From the NCBI GenBank assembly GCA_937859005.1, contig CALLYR010000460.1, positions 1-5,747 of the forward strand: a stretch of 5,747 nucleotides of DNA. The letters are read 5' to 3'. This stretch comes from an uncultured Paracoccus sp. (GTDB lineage: Bacteria > Pseudomonadota > Alphaproteobacteria > Rhodobacterales > Rhodobacteraceae). Shown here piece by piece: positions 1-5,747 of this stretch. The translations under genes were made by a program, and so were the position numbers. Each line of letters starts with the position of its first letter. Position 1 is the first letter of the stretch. A model generated the notes under the pieces. That model made no database searches. It was not told the DNA's origin and saw nothing but the letters and a program-made list of their open reading frames with translations.

Positions 1-741
1 GGGGGCGGGGCGATGCTGAATCTGGGTTTCGGCATCGGCCTGGCCGAGGCGGTGCGCCGCTTCAGCCTGACCGACCGGGACTTTCCCCCGTCGGATCTGG
101 CGATGGAGCTTCTGTTCCTGCACGAGGCGAATGGCGCCATGATGGCCGAACTTGCCCGTTACAACCTGCGAATGGAGCAGGCGCGGCTGGCCGCCGAGGC
201 GCAGGCCTTCACCGATCCCCTGACCGGCCTTTACAACCGGCGGGCACTGGTGACGGCGCTGGACCATGCGGTGCTGGCTGCGCGGGCCCCGATGGGGCGT
301 CCTTTTGCGCTGCTGCATCTGGACCTGGATCTGTTCAAGGCGATCAACGACGATCACGGCCATGCGGCGGGGGACCATGTCCTGCGCACCGTGGCCGAAC
401 GCATGACTGCGGCAACGCGGGCGGATGACACGATCGCACGCATGGGGGGCGACGAATTCCTGCTGCTGCTGCCGGGACTTGCGGACGAAAGGCAGTTGCT
501 GCAACTCGGCCAGCGCATCATCGACCGGATCGAGGCACCCGTCGCTTTTGGCGACGTGTCCTGCCGGGTGTCGGCCAGCGCGGGGGTCGCGATATCGACC
601 CGCTATGTCCAGCCCGATCCCGAATTGATGCAGCACGATGCCGATGCCGCCCTGTATCGCGCCAAGGGCGAGGGGCGGGGCTGCGTCCGCATCGCGCCGG
701 GTTCCGTGCCGGCCACGCTCACTTCAGCGCCGCTGCGGTGA
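1..741 (+). CDS. Diguanylate cyclase (GGDEF domain), 5'-partial
   Basis: This enzyme makes the second messenger cyclic di-GMP from two GTP in the cytoplasm. The frame is open to the left edge. The first ATG (13) has no Shine-Dalgarno-like sequence, only a G/C run, so it is probably internal and the N-terminus is missing. Residues are counted from that Met. The GGDEF domain spans about 66-228. It begins with DPLTGLYNRR (68-77), has the metal-binding Asp104 in LDLDLFK, then IND..GH..GD, and the signature GGDEF at 145-149. The inhibitory I-site RxxD is intact (R136-A-D-D139, five residues before GGDEF), so product feedback inhibition is expected. No EAL domain follows. Residues 1-66 are mostly helical and look like the end of a sensor domain plus a linker helix. 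The last 23 bp overlap the convergent binding-protein gene. The catalytic assignment is very secure; the input signal is unknown. Confidence 0.93.
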   Translation, partial: GGGAMLNLGFGIGLAEAVRRFSLTDRDFPPSDLAMELLFLHEANGAMMAELARYNLRMEQARLAAEAQAFTDPLTGLYNRRALVTALDHAVLAARAPMGRPFALLHLDLDLFKAINDDHGHAAGDHVLRTVAERMTAATRADDTIARMGGDEFLLLLPGLADERQLLQLGQRIIDRIEAPVAFGDVSCRVSASAGVAISTRYVQPDPELMQHDADAALYRAKGEGRGCVRIAPGSVPATLTSAPLR

Positions 742-1675
742 TGCGGTCCGACCAGGCCCGTTCGGGGGGATGCGACAGGACAGCACCGGCGCCGCCTGCC
801 AGCAACCGCTGCACCGTGCGCCCGGCGGCAACGGGGTCGAGCGCGCCGCTGGACCCTGCCGTCAGGCGAAGGACTTCCTCCAGCCGCTGCCGGTCCGCCG
901 GCCGGGCAGGATCGGCCGCGGCCAGGACTGCCGCGGCATCCTCGGGATGCGCCTCGACATGGCGCCAACCCTTCATCGTGGCGCGGACGAACCGCACCAG
1001 CCGCCCGGCCATCGCCGGATCGCGCAGGTTCTGTTCCAGCGTGTAAAGCCCGTCCTCCAGCGAAGCCGCGCCATGATCCTCGGCCCGGAAGATGATCGGA
1101 CCGCTCAGATCCGACAGCGCGGGCAGGTCATAGCTCATGGCTGTGACGCAGTCAGCGCGCTTGTCCCGCAGCAGGGTGGCGCCCCCGGCCGCCTGATCGC
1201 GCAGGCGCACGGCGTCCGCGCCCTCGGCGGACAGGCCGAGGTTGTTCAACCACGCCCGCAGCGCCTGATCGTCGCCGCCGAACCAGCTGCCCACCATCCG
1301 GCCCGGCAGGTCGCGGCGCAGGTCGGTGATGCCGCTGTCGCCCCGGCAGACCAGCATCAGTCCCGACCGGGCAAAGGGCTGGGCGATATTGACCACGGGC
1401 AGCCCGCTTTCACGGGCCGCCAGCGCCGGGGGCATCCAGTCCACAGCCACGTCGGCCCGCCCGGTCGCCAGCGCTTCGGCCGGGACGATGCCGGGACCGC
1501 CCGGCAGGATCGTCACGTCCAGCCCTTCGGCCGCATAAAATCCCCTTTCGCGGGCGACGAGATAACCGGCGAACTGGGCCTGCGGCAGCCATCTCAGCTG
1601 CAATGTCAGCGCGTCGGCCGCCTGCGCGGCGCCTGCTGCCAGCGTCAGCGCCGCGGCAGCGATCAGGCGGAACAT
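719..1675 (-). CDS. ABC transporter substrate-binding protein, NMT1/THI5 (ThiY-like) family
   Basis: This is a periplasmic solute-binding protein of 318 aa, the usual family size. I chose ATG 1675 because it begins a textbook Sec signal peptide (MFRLIAAAALTLAAG, predicted cleavage after AQA at residue 19). It also has AAGGGG nine bases upstream (1685-1690). The longer upstream reading lacks both. The mature N-terminus has the family pattern: LQLRWLPQAQFAGYLVARE (25-43), GFYAAEGLDVTILPGGPGI (45-63), GRADVAVDW (72-80) and VNIAQPFARSGL (95-106). ThiY-type proteins bind the thiamine precursor pyrimidine HMP or related pyrimidines; relatives bind riboflavin and other small molecules, so the ligand cannot be fixed here. 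No permease or ATPase gene adjoins it: the aminotransferase lies upstream on the same strand, and a convergent cyclase gene overlaps its 3' end. Family assignment is strong; substrate is open. Confidence 0.92.
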   Translation of the reverse strand: MFRLIAAAALTLAAGAAQAADALTLQLRWLPQAQFAGYLVARERGFYAAEGLDVTILPGGPGIVPAEALATGRADVAVDWMPPALAARESGLPVVNIAQPFARSGLMLVCRGDSGITDLRRDLPGRMVGSWFGGDDQALRAWLNNLGLSAEGADAVRLRDQAAGGATLLRDKRADCVTAMSYDLPALSDLSGPIIFRAEDHGAASLEDGLYTLEQNLRDPAMAGRLVRFVRATMKGWRHVEAHPEDAAAVLAAADPARPADRQRLEEVLRLTAGSSGALDPVAAGRTVQRLLAGGAGAVLSHPPERAWSDRITAAALK

Positions 1676-1684
1676 GCTTCTTTT

Positions 1685-1690
1685 CCCCTT
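1685..1690 (-). promoter_or_regulatory. Ribosome binding site of the substrate-binding protein
   Basis: AAGGGG on the - strand lies nine bases before ATG 1675. It supports the start that yields a signal peptide over the longer open frame reaching 1894. Confidence 0.65.
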
Positions 1691-1858
1691 GCCGACATGT
1701 CCGCGGACCTTGGGACGGAGTGCCGCAACAATCCATGGGCGCCGGAAAAGCCGGTCCGGCTGCAACAGGCTGCGTCTGCCGCTCCATTGAGGATTCATGT
1801 CCATGTTCACCCGATGCGGGACGCGTGGCCGGATCACGGCTGAATGACTGCTTCCTGC

Positions 1859-1876
1859 CGGGGAAATCAATCCCCG
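1859..1876. repeat. Inverted repeat, 6-bp arms with 6-base loop
   Basis: CGGGGA (1859-1864) and TCCCCG (1871-1876) are perfect inverted arms around AATCAA. No T-run follows on either strand, so it is not a standard terminator. It lies about 184 bases upstream of the binding-protein start. It could be an operator or part of a leader RNA structure, but a match this short may also be chance in GC-rich DNA. Confidence 0.4.
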
Positions 1877-1956
1877 ACCAGATCCGGATACCATGGGCAG
1901 GGCGCGCGTTCCCCGGAATCATCCTCTGCCCATCCTGCCCGGATGCCGGCCGTGAT

Positions 1957-1972
1957 GCGGCCGTCAGGCCGC
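1957..1972 (-). terminator. Hairpin after the aminotransferase stop, possible terminator
   Basis: Read on the - strand, seven bases after the TGA stop comes GCGGCC-TGAC-GGCCGC, a perfect 6-bp G/C stem with a 4-base loop. Its position suits an intrinsic terminator or an mRNA 3'-end-protecting structure. No U-tract follows (next bases ATCACG), so efficient intrinsic termination is doubtful and readthrough into the binding-protein gene remains possible. Its distal arm can also pair with CGGCC slightly further on, giving an alternative hairpin. Confidence 0.4.
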
Positions 1973-1979
1973 GCCGCTG

Positions 1980-3302
1980 TCATGCAGCCTTCAGCACCTG
2001 TCCCAGCGTGCCGATCAGTTCGTCGATCTGGGCTTCGCTGATGATGAGCGGCGGAGACAGGGCAATGATATCGCCGGTCACGCGGATCAGGATGCCCGCC
2101 TCGAACGCACGGACGAAGGCGTCGAAGGCCCGCTTGCCCGGCTGTCCCTCGATCGGTTCCAGTTCGATTGCGCCGATCAGGCCCATGTTGCGGATATCCA
2201 CGACATGCGGATGATCTGCCAGCCCGTGCAGCGCCTTTTCCCAGTGCTGTTCCAGCGATGCCGCGCGGGTCAGCAGCCCTTCCTCGGCATAAGTGTCCAG
2301 CGTGGCGATCCCCGCGGCAGACGCAATGGGATTACCGGAATAGGTATAGCCGTGGAACAGTTCGATCACATGATCGGGGCCGGACATGAAGGCGTCGTGG
2401 ATCGCGGCCGAGGTCAGCACGGCGCCCATCGGGATGACGCCGTTCGTCAGGCCCTTGGCGCAGGTGATCATGTCGGGGATCACCCCGAAATGCTGGGCGG
2501 CAAAGGGCGAGCCCAGGCGGCCGAAACCGGTGATGACCTCGTCGAAGATCAGCAGGATGCCATGCTTGCGCGTGATCTCGCGCAGGCGTTGCAGATACCC
2601 CTTGGGCGGCAGCAGGACGCCGGTGGACCCCGCCATCGGCTCGACGATCACGGCGGCGATGGTTTCCCCACCATGCAGCGCGACCAGACGTTCCAGTTCG
2701 TCGGCCAGATGCGCGCCATGTTCCGGCTGGCCCCGCGTCATCCGGTTTTCGGCCAGATGCGTGTGGGGCAGGTGGTCCACCCCTGCCAGCGCCGTGCCGA
2801 AGAAGCGGCGGTTGTTCACGATGCCGCCCACCGAGATGCCGCCGAAGCCCACCCCGTGATAGCCGCGCTCGCGCCCGATCAGGCGGGTGCGCTGCCCTTC
2901 GCCCCGCGCCCGGTGGTAAGCCAGCGCGATCTTCAGCGCCGTGTCCACCGCCTCGGACCCCGAGTTGGTATAGAACACATGCTCGATGCCGTCGGGCGCG
3001 ATGTCCACGATGCGGTTGGCCAGTTCGAAGGCCGTGGGATGGCCCATCTGGAAGGCGGGGGCATAGTCCAGCGTCCCGGCCATTTCGGTGATCGCGCGGG
3101 TGATCCTTGGCCGGCAATGGCCCGCGTTGCAGCACCACAGGCCCGCGGTGCCGTCCAGCACCCGGCGACCGTCGGCGGCGGTGTAGTGCATGTCCTGTGC
3201 CTCGACCAGCATCCGCGGCTGCGCCTTGAACTGGCGGTTCGAGGTGAAGGGCATCCAGAACGCCCGCAGGTCGTTGGGGGCCGGTTTGCGATCCAGTGCC
3301 AT
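1980..3302 (-). CDS. Class III aminotransferase, omega-amino acid (beta-alanine):pyruvate type
   Basis: This is a PLP-dependent cytoplasmic enzyme of 440 aa, expected to move the terminal amino group of beta-alanine or another omega-amino acid or amine to pyruvate, giving alanine and an aldehyde acid. It closely resembles the omega-amino acid:pyruvate aminotransferase of Pseudomonas as recalled: FWMPFTSNRQF (15-25), LDYAPAFQMGHP (78-89), HVFYTNSGSEAVDTALK (108-124, PLP phosphate loop) and GYHG (147-150). Further matches are IVEPMAGSTGVL (219-230), IFDEVITGFGR with PLP Asp254, catalytic Lys283 in CAKGLTNG, and GYTYSGNP (318-325). Arg407 lies where the substrate-carboxylate Arg is expected. All key residues are present. 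ATG 3302 was preferred over upstream Met codons because GGAAAGG lies nine bases before it and the upstream residues match nothing in the family. Exact amine donor is uncertain; beta-alanine is the best guess. Confidence 0.95.
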   Translation of the reverse strand: MALDRKPAPNDLRAFWMPFTSNRQFKAQPRMLVEAQDMHYTAADGRRVLDGTAGLWCCNAGHCRPRITRAITEMAGTLDYAPAFQMGHPTAFELANRIVDIAPDGIEHVFYTNSGSEAVDTALKIALAYHRARGEGQRTRLIGRERGYHGVGFGGISVGGIVNNRRFFGTALAGVDHLPHTHLAENRMTRGQPEHGAHLADELERLVALHGGETIAAVIVEPMAGSTGVLLPPKGYLQRLREITRKHGILLIFDEVITGFGRLGSPFAAQHFGVIPDMITCAKGLTNGVIPMGAVLTSAAIHDAFMSGPDHVIELFHGYTYSGNPIASAAGIATLDTYAEEGLLTRAASLEQHWEKALHGLADHPHVVDIRNMGLIGAIELEPIEGQPGKRAFDAFVRAFEAGILIRVTGDIIALSPPLIISEAQIDELIGTLGQVLKAA

Positions 3303-3311
3303 GCGCAGATG

Positions 3312-3318
3312 CCTTTCC
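3312..3318 (-). promoter_or_regulatory. Ribosome binding site of the aminotransferase
   Basis: GGAAAGG on the - strand lies nine bases before ATG 3302. The alternative starts at 3320 and 3371 have no comparable site, and the longer one would run into the predicted promoter. This decides the 440-aa start. Confidence 0.65.
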
Positions 3319-3343
3319 ATGCTTGCCGTAAAACGACGCCGGG

Positions 3344-3371
3344 ACGCTAGCATGGACCGGCATCCAGTCAA
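3344..3371 (-). promoter_or_regulatory. Putative sigma-70 promoter for the aminotransferase
   Basis: On the - strand, TTGACT (3366-3371, five of six matches to the -35 consensus) is followed after 16 bases by TAGCGT (3344-3349, three of six at -10). A start near 3337 would leave a leader of about 35 bases containing the ribosome binding site. The -35 is good and the -10 weak. Spacing and position support it, but it is a by-eye call. Confidence 0.4.
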
Positions 3372-3440
3372 CCGCAGGAATGTATCCTCACGCGGACGCT
3401 CCGGTGTCGGAACTTTTCCGCCGGCCCGACATTCACGCTC

Positions 3441-3468
3441 TTGTCATCGCACCGTGCGGGCGTAAAAC
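3441..3468 (+). promoter_or_regulatory. Putative sigma-70 promoter for kup
   Basis: TTGTCA (3441-3446, five of six matches at -35) is followed after 16 bases by TAAAAC (3463-3468, four of six at -10). Transcription would begin near 3475, giving a leader of about 22 bases before ATG 3497. It stands out as an A/T-rich patch in very GC-rich DNA. It lies inside the longer open frame that starts at 3380, which argues that the protein does not begin there. Confidence 0.45.
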
Positions 3469-3484
3469 CGCCGTCCTGCACAAC

Positions 3485-3490
3485 AGGGGG
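3485..3490 (+). promoter_or_regulatory. Ribosome binding site of kup
   Basis: AGGGGG lies six bases before ATG 3497. It picks this start over the in-frame ATG at 3380, which would add 39 residues unlike any Kup N-terminus. Confidence 0.65.
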
Positions 3491-3496
3491 CAGATC

Positions 3497-5458
3497 ATGA
3501 TCGAGCCTGTCGTCGTTTCCGGCGGCACCCAGGCTTCCCGCCCCGAGAAAGGGGTTCCGGCTGATCCTGTCCCGGCCGCAGAAGCTCATGCCCAGCCGGG
3601 GGCTGGCGGCACCCCTGGCGTGGGGCTGATCCTGTCCTGTCTGGGCGTCGTTTATGGCGACATCGGAACATCGCCGCTGTATGCGCTGCGGGAATCGCTG
3701 CGCCACGCGCATGAACACGGCATGGCGGAAACGGCGGTCATCAGCATCGTGTCGATGCTGTTCTGGACCGTGGTGCTGATCGTCACGCTGAAATATGTTG
3801 TGCTGATCCTGCGCGCCGACAACAATGGCGAGGGCGGCACGCTGTCGCTGGTCGCCAAGGCGCAGGGGGTGCTGCATCGCCGGGCGTGGTGGCTGTATCT
3901 GGTGGGCATTGTCGGCGTGTCGCTGTTCTTTGGCGATTCCATGATCACCCCCGCAATGTCGGTCCTGTCCGCGGTCGAGGGCATGACCCTTGTACTGCCC
4001 GGCTTTCAGGACTGGGTCGTGCCGGTCACGCTGGTGATCGTGGTCGCGCTGTTCTGGGTGCAGCGGTCGGGGACCGAAGCGGTGTCGCGCTTCTTCGGCC
4101 CGGTGATGCTGGTCTGGTTCGGGACGATGGGCGTCCTGGGGGCGATGCATCTGCTGGACGATGCGCGCATCCTGCAGGCGCTGAACCCGCTGCGCGGGGC
4201 GGAGTTCATCGTCCAGAACGGATTCGGGGCGCTGCCGGTGATGGGCTCGGTCTTTCTGGCCGTGACGGGGGCCGAGGCGCTTTACGCCGACATGGGCCAT
4301 TTCGGGCGCAGGCCGGTGCGGATTTCATGGCTGGCGATCGTGTTTCCGGCGCTCACGCTCAGCTATATGGGGCAGGGGGCGATGGTGCTGTCCCATCCCG
4401 AAACCGCGGACAACCCGTTCTTCCTGCTTGCGCCGTCGTGGTTCACGCTGCCCTTGGTGCTGCTGGCGACGGCGGCGACGGTGATCGCCAGCCAGTCGGT
4501 GATCTCGGGCGCGTTCTCGGTGTCCCAGCAGGCGGTGCAGCTTGGCCTGCTGCCGCGGCTGGAAATCCAGCATACATCCGACACGCAGCACGGGCAGGTC
4601 TATCTGCCGCGCGTGAACACGATCCTGATGATCGGCGTCTGCGCGCTGGTGCTGGCTTTCGGGTCGTCCGCGCGGCTGGCCAGCGCCTATGGCATCGCGG
4701 TCACGGGCGACATGGTCATCACCTCGATCCTCGCGATTGTCGTGTTCCGCTATGTCTGGAAATGGAGCTGGCTGGCCGTTCTGGGGATCATGCTGCCGAT
4801 CCTGGCGGTCGAGCTGGTGTTCCTTTCGGCCAACCTGATGAAGGTGCTGGACGGCGGCTATATCCCGCTGATGTTCGCGGCCGTCGTCGTGACCTTCATG
4901 CTGATCTGGATCAGGGGCACAGTGCTTTTGCAGCGCAGGCTGTCGTCGGAAAGCGTGGCGCTGGATTTCCTGGCGAACAAGCTGGCCGACAGCCCGCCGA
5001 CCGTGGTGCCGGGCACGGCGGTGTTCCTGACCGCCGATCCCGCGATCGCGCCCGCGGCCCTGATGCACAATCTGAAACACAACCGCGTCCTGCATGAGCG
5101 CAACTTCGTCGTGACGGTCGAGTCCGCGACCACCCCCCGCGTGCCCGAGGACGCCCGCGTCCAGGTCGAGGAGGTCGCGCCCCGTTTCTGGCGGGTCTGG
5201 TTGCGCTTCGGTTACATGGAACAGCCGAACGTGCCCAAGGCGCTGGCCGGGGCCAAGGCGCAGGGGCTGAAGTTCGACGTGATGACCACGTCCTATTTCC
5301 TGAACCGCCGCTCGCTGCGGGTGGGCAAGGCGCGGCTGATGCCGCTGTGGGCCTCGCGCCTGTATGCGGGCATGTATCGTTCCGCGTCGGAACCGACGAA
5401 CTTCTATCGCCTGCCGACGAACCGGGTGGTGGAACTGGGCCAGCAGATGAACATCTGA
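3497..5458 (+). CDS. kup: Potassium uptake protein Kup (KUP/HAK/KT family)
   Basis: This is an inner-membrane transporter that brings K+ into the cell, thought to work as a K+/H+ symporter. It has 653 aa; bacterial Kup proteins are usually about 620-660. After a Pro/Ala-rich cytoplasmic tail (1-40), about twelve membrane segments run from 41 to roughly 475. A soluble C-terminal domain follows (about 476-653). Family signatures are clear: LGVVYGDIGTSPLYALRES (49-67, conserved Asp55), GEGGTLSLVA (111-120), LFFGDSMITPAMSVLSAVEG (143-162), TGAEALYADMGHFG (257-270, Glu260 and Asp265) and ASQSVISGAFSVSQQA (331-346). Also present are YGIAVTGDM (398-406) and DGGYIPL (452-458). ATG 3497 is supported by its ribosome binding site. 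It is divergent from the aminotransferase and has a putative promoter of its own. No frame damage or missing signature is seen. Confidence 0.97.
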   Translation: MIEPVVVSGGTQASRPEKGVPADPVPAAEAHAQPGAGGTPGVGLILSCLGVVYGDIGTSPLYALRESLRHAHEHGMAETAVISIVSMLFWTVVLIVTLKYVVLILRADNNGEGGTLSLVAKAQGVLHRRAWWLYLVGIVGVSLFFGDSMITPAMSVLSAVEGMTLVLPGFQDWVVPVTLVIVVALFWVQRSGTEAVSRFFGPVMLVWFGTMGVLGAMHLLDDARILQALNPLRGAEFIVQNGFGALPVMGSVFLAVTGAEALYADMGHFGRRPVRISWLAIVFPALTLSYMGQGAMVLSHPETADNPFFLLAPSWFTLPLVLLATAATVIASQSVISGAFSVSQQAVQLGLLPRLEIQHTSDTQHGQVYLPRVNTILMIGVCALVLAFGSSARLASAYGIAVTGDMVITSILAIVVFRYVWKWSWLAVLGIMLPILAVELVFLSANLMKVLDGGYIPLMFAAVVVTFMLIWIRGTVLLQRRLSSESVALDFLANKLADSPPTVVPGTAVFLTADPAIAPAALMHNLKHNRVLHERNFVVTVESATTPRVPEDARVQVEEVAPRFWRVWLRFGYMEQPNVPKALAGAKAQGLKFDVMTTSYFLNRRSLRVGKARLMPLWASRLYAGMYRSASEPTNFYRLPTNRVVELGQQMNI

Positions 5459-5503
5459 CGCGGACCCCGGCCGCGTTCCGGGCGTTCGGATCGGCAGATC
5501 TGT

Positions 5504-5511
5504 GGAAAGGA
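5504..5511 (+). promoter_or_regulatory. Ribosome binding site of the cupin gene
   Basis: GGAAAGGA lies nine bases before ATG 5521, within the 62-bp gap after kup. No clear promoter or U-tailed terminator is visible in that gap, so cotranscription with kup is possible but not shown. Confidence 0.6.
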
Positions 5512-5520
5512 CCGCACGCC

Positions 5521-5747
5521 ATGACTATCACCAAGCCTGCGGATCGTCCCGCCCGGCCCGGCGATTCCGCATATTTCACCGGAGAGGTGCGGGTCGAGCA
5601 GTTGTTCAAGGCACCGGCCCCGGCGCGCGCCGCGGGCGCCAGCGTCACCTTTCAGCCGGGCGCGCGCACGGCCTGGCACACGCATCCGCTGGGCCAGACG
5701 CTGATCGTCACCACCGGCTGGGGCCGCATCCAGCGCGAGGGCGGACC
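5521..5747 (+). CDS. Small single-domain cupin, metal-binding, 3'-partial
   Basis: Only the first 75 codons are in the window; the whole protein should be about 130 aa. The sequence YFTGEVRVEQLF (18-29), then AGASVTFQPGARTAWHTHPL (38-57) and GQTLIVTTGWGRIQREGG (58-75), is typical of the small bacterial cupins that include the Mn-dependent hydroxynitrile lyase of Granulicella tundricola. His53, His55 and Gln59 sit at the metal-ligand positions recalled for that enzyme; the fourth ligand (a His near 94) is beyond the edge. Most relatives have no proven reaction. They are variously annotated as cupin, quercetin-dioxygenase-like or oxidoreductase-linked proteins, and lyase activity should not be assumed. 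It is likely cytoplasmic, with no signal peptide. ATG 5521 is supported by a good ribosome binding site. Confidence 0.87.
   Translation, partial: MTITKPADRPARPGDSAYFTGEVRVEQLFKAPAPARAAGASVTFQPGARTAWHTHPLGQTLIVTTGWGRIQREGG

Larger units (their letters stand above)
1676..1979. other. 304-bp gap with no supported gene
   Basis: This lies between the aminotransferase stop and the binding-protein start, both on the - strand. Frames crossing it on either strand look like chance extensions: none has a ribosome binding site, family resemblance or start codon in a sensible place. It holds a hairpin just after the aminotransferase stop (1957-1972), a 6-bp-stem inverted repeat (1859-1876) and two overlapping short palindromes near the binding-protein start (1694-1708). 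I see no convincing sigma-70 promoter on the - strand and no U-tract. The gap is long for two genes of one operon, so the binding protein may have its own promoter that I cannot recognise. Confidence 0.6.

Noticed and set aside
638..1843. Long + strand open frame opposite the binding-protein gene.
   Set aside because: It is an antisense shadow of a well-supported gene. Its translation is Arg/Gln/Pro-rich low-complexity text with no family resemblance. Long frames opposite GC-rich genes are common.
1838..1905. TPP-riboswitch-like words on the + strand (GGCTGA, later GACCAGATCCGGATACC and CAGGG).
   Set aside because: It is tempting next to a ThiY-like gene, but it lies on the wrong strand, pointing into the 3' end of the aminotransferase. 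The invariant CTGAGA and CTGATC elements are altered (CTGAAT, CAGATC), and the final GCG-AGGG element is not kept. Covariance-model search of both strands would settle it.
2205..3350. Long + strand open frame opposite the aminotransferase.
   Set aside because: It is antisense to a clear class III aminotransferase with all catalytic residues. The translation is His/Gln/Arg-rich with no recognisable domain.
3303..3371. N-terminal extension of the aminotransferase to 3371.
   Set aside because: The added residues are Arg-rich and unlike the family. The GGAAAGG site points to ATG 3302, and the extension would include the predicted promoter.
3380..3496. N-terminal extension of Kup from the in-frame ATG at 3380.
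   Set aside because: The extra 39 residues do not resemble Kup, and the extension covers the putative promoter. ATG 3497 has a well-placed AGGGGG.
3368..4300. Long - strand open frame opposite kup.
   Set aside because: The translation is His/Gln/Arg/Asp-rich, the typical antisense image of a membrane-protein gene, with no domain or ribosome binding site.
5459..5482. Possible terminator after kup: CGCGG (5459-5463) with CCGCG (5471-5475), or CCCGG (5466-5470) with CCGGG (5478-5482).
   Set aside because: Both stems are only 5 bp with 7-base loops, they compete, and no T-run follows. Such pairs are expected by chance at this GC content.

Overview
The window is high-GC, densely coding DNA with strong third-position G/C bias. 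It most resembles an alphaproteobacterium of the Rhodobacteraceae, Paracoccus type. This placement rests on base composition, gene families and protein style as recalled; no 16S or other marker gene is present. It reads as ordinary chromosome, with no tRNA, rRNA, CRISPR array, transposase or phage gene visible.

Layout, left to right: (1) a diguanylate cyclase on the + strand (1-741), cut by the left edge, with intact GGDEF active site and c-di-GMP inhibitory site. (2) Convergent to it and overlapping it by 23 bp, an exported NMT1/ThiY-like ABC substrate-binding protein on the - strand (719-1675). (3) A 304-bp gap (1676-1979) without a gene but with several small inverted repeats. (4) A class III omega-amino acid (beta-alanine):pyruvate aminotransferase on the - strand (1980-3302). 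(5) A 194-bp divergent promoter region (3303-3496). (6) The Kup potassium transporter on the + strand (3497-5458). (7) A 62-bp gap and the first 75 codons of a small metal-binding cupin (5521 to the right edge).

The only unit that might work together is aminotransferase then substrate-binding protein, in that order on the - strand. Kup closes it off on one side (divergent) and the cyclase on the other (convergent). The binding protein therefore has no permease or ATPase gene next to it. A link through pyrimidine or beta-alanine metabolism is possible but not shown. Kup, the cyclase and the cupin look like independent housekeeping or signalling genes. I found no convincing new biological system. 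The points worth a second look are the isolated binding protein, the missing sensor half of the cyclase, and the small repeats in the two gaps.
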